From NCBI GenBank assembly GCA_001584585.1, contig LSYV01000003.1, forward strand, positions 4,472,486-4,490,463: 17,978 nt of DNA, read 5' to 3'. Source of the stretch: Gonium pectorale. Its lineage: Eukaryota > Chlorophyta > Chlorophyceae > Chlamydomonadales > Volvocaceae. The notes below the pieces were generated by a model. It had not been told where the DNA came from. It saw only the letters and a list, made by a program, of their open reading frames with translations, and ran no database searches. Every line of letters starts with the position of its first letter. Position 1 is the stretch's first letter. Positions 17,396 to 17,978 of this stretch are shown here, one piece after another. The position numbers and the translations under genes were made by a program.

Positions 17396-17978
17396 CTACG
17401 CGTCCTCCTGTGTGGCGGTCATCAGGATGCCGCGCAGCAGCCCCTCCCCGTACGCGCCCTGGCTGCCCTCGCCCGCCGGCTGCGACTGTGACAGCGGCTG
17501 CGTGCCGTCCCAGCCCTGCGAGCCGCCGGGCCCCGCCGCGCTGCCGTCCGCCGCGCTCCCGAACGCGCCGCCGCCGCCAGCCGCCCCGGCTACCTCCGCG
17601 TTCACCGTCAGAGGCGCGGACGGGTTTGAGCCACACGCCTCGCTGCCGACGCTGAGGGCCCCCGCGCCGAAAGCCTGCGGCGTCTGCGTGGGCTGAGAGT
17701 CGGGCGGCAGCCTCATCAGCGCCGCATCCAGGTCCTCCTCCGTCCCCAGCTGCGTCTCCCCGGCACCCGGCGCCAAGCCGCCGCCGCCGCCGCTGCCGTC
17801 GATCTCCATCGCCTCCGCCTTCGCCACCCCGCCTTCCGCTGCGCCGCGGGCGCCCTCGTCCTGAGGCCGCGCGACTGCATCCACCGTCCCCGCTGCCGCC
17901 AGCCGGAAGAGCTCGTCGTCCTCGTCGACCTCCTCCATCGGCTGGCCGCCTGCGGCCTCCTCCGACGCGACGCCGCTG
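17396..17978 (-). CDS. C-terminal end of an acidic low-complexity protein with an SQ/TQ cluster (5' partial, runs off the right edge)
   Basis: The frame is open from the window edge (17978) to TAG at 17396-17398, giving about 193 residues. An internal Met lies at 17938, but the frame continues upstream of it, so this is probably not the start. The visible part has an acidic patch (MEEVDEDDELF), a second acidic segment (GTEEDLDAALMRLPPDS), Gly/Ala-rich linkers, and nine SQ or TQ dipeptides, six of them within the last 50 or so residues, ending in ATQEDA. Third positions are strongly GC, as in the other genes. No folded domain or family is recognisable. SQ/TQ clusters are typical of substrates of ATM/ATR-type kinases, so a DNA-damage or replication role is possible but is inference only. 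Introns cannot be excluded. Confidence 0.6.
   Translation of the reverse strand, partial: SGVASEEAAGGQPMEEVDEDDELFRLAAAGTVDAVARPQDEGARGAAEGGVAKAEAMEIDGSGGGGGLAPGAGETQLGTEEDLDAALMRLPPDSQPTQTPQAFGAGALSVGSEACGSNPSAPLTVNAEVAGAAGGGGAFGSAADGSAAGPGGSQGWDGTQPLSQSQPAGEGSQGAYGEGLLRGILMTATQEDA

Noticed and set aside
16832..17491. Plus-strand open frame of 219 codons
   Set aside because: It is Arg/His/Cys/Pro-rich, overlaps the end of the minus-strand SQ/TQ gene, and has no family signal.
1..17978. CRISPR array, prokaryotic operon or prophage
   Set aside because: No regularly spaced repeats, no ribosome-binding-site-driven gene chains, and all recognisable genes are interrupted by spliceosomal introns.

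Overview
The window looks like nuclear DNA of a green alga (Chlorophyta; Chlorella-like or volvocine). Exons are GC-rich with GC-rich third codon positions, each gene is cut by many GT-AG introns ending in pyrimidine-rich tracts, intergenic spacers have lower GC, and all three recognisable products are eukaryotic or plastid-type. The taxonomic guess is inference; there is no marker gene here.

Layout. (1) 1-2918, plus strand: the 3' part of a class III nucleotide-cyclase-like gene, six exons visible, 5' end outside the window. (2) 2919-5006: spacer with short repeats and no supported gene. (3) 5007-12909, plus strand: a 17-exon gene for an 864-residue protein. It joins a plastid-targeting-like N-terminus, a degenerate AAA+ domain of the sigma-54-activator type, and a polytopic membrane iron-sulfur module of the NapH/NosR ferredoxin type. 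All 17 exons join in phase without an internal stop. This is the most unusual object in the window. (4) 12910-14390: spacer, with a strong hairpin just before the next start. (5) 14391-16193, plus strand: a two-exon gene for the beta subunit of general transcription factor TFIIE. (6) 16194-17395: convergent spacer. (7) 17396-17978, minus strand: the C-terminal end of an acidic, low-complexity protein with nine SQ/TQ dipeptides, running off the right edge.

The genes do not form an obvious pathway: this is an ordinary eukaryotic gene row with individual promoters. Two proteins look like scaffolds rather than enzymes. The cyclase-like protein has lost the expected metal-binding aspartates, and the AAA+ domain has lost the Walker B acids and the sigma-54 contact loop, while the iron-sulfur ligands in the same polypeptide are intact. 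The likely reading is that a prokaryotic regulator-type ATPase fold has been kept as a regulatory or sensory head on a plastid membrane redox protein.

Exon borders were set by reading-frame continuity, splice consensus and similarity to family patterns recalled from memory; no alignment or transcript data were available.
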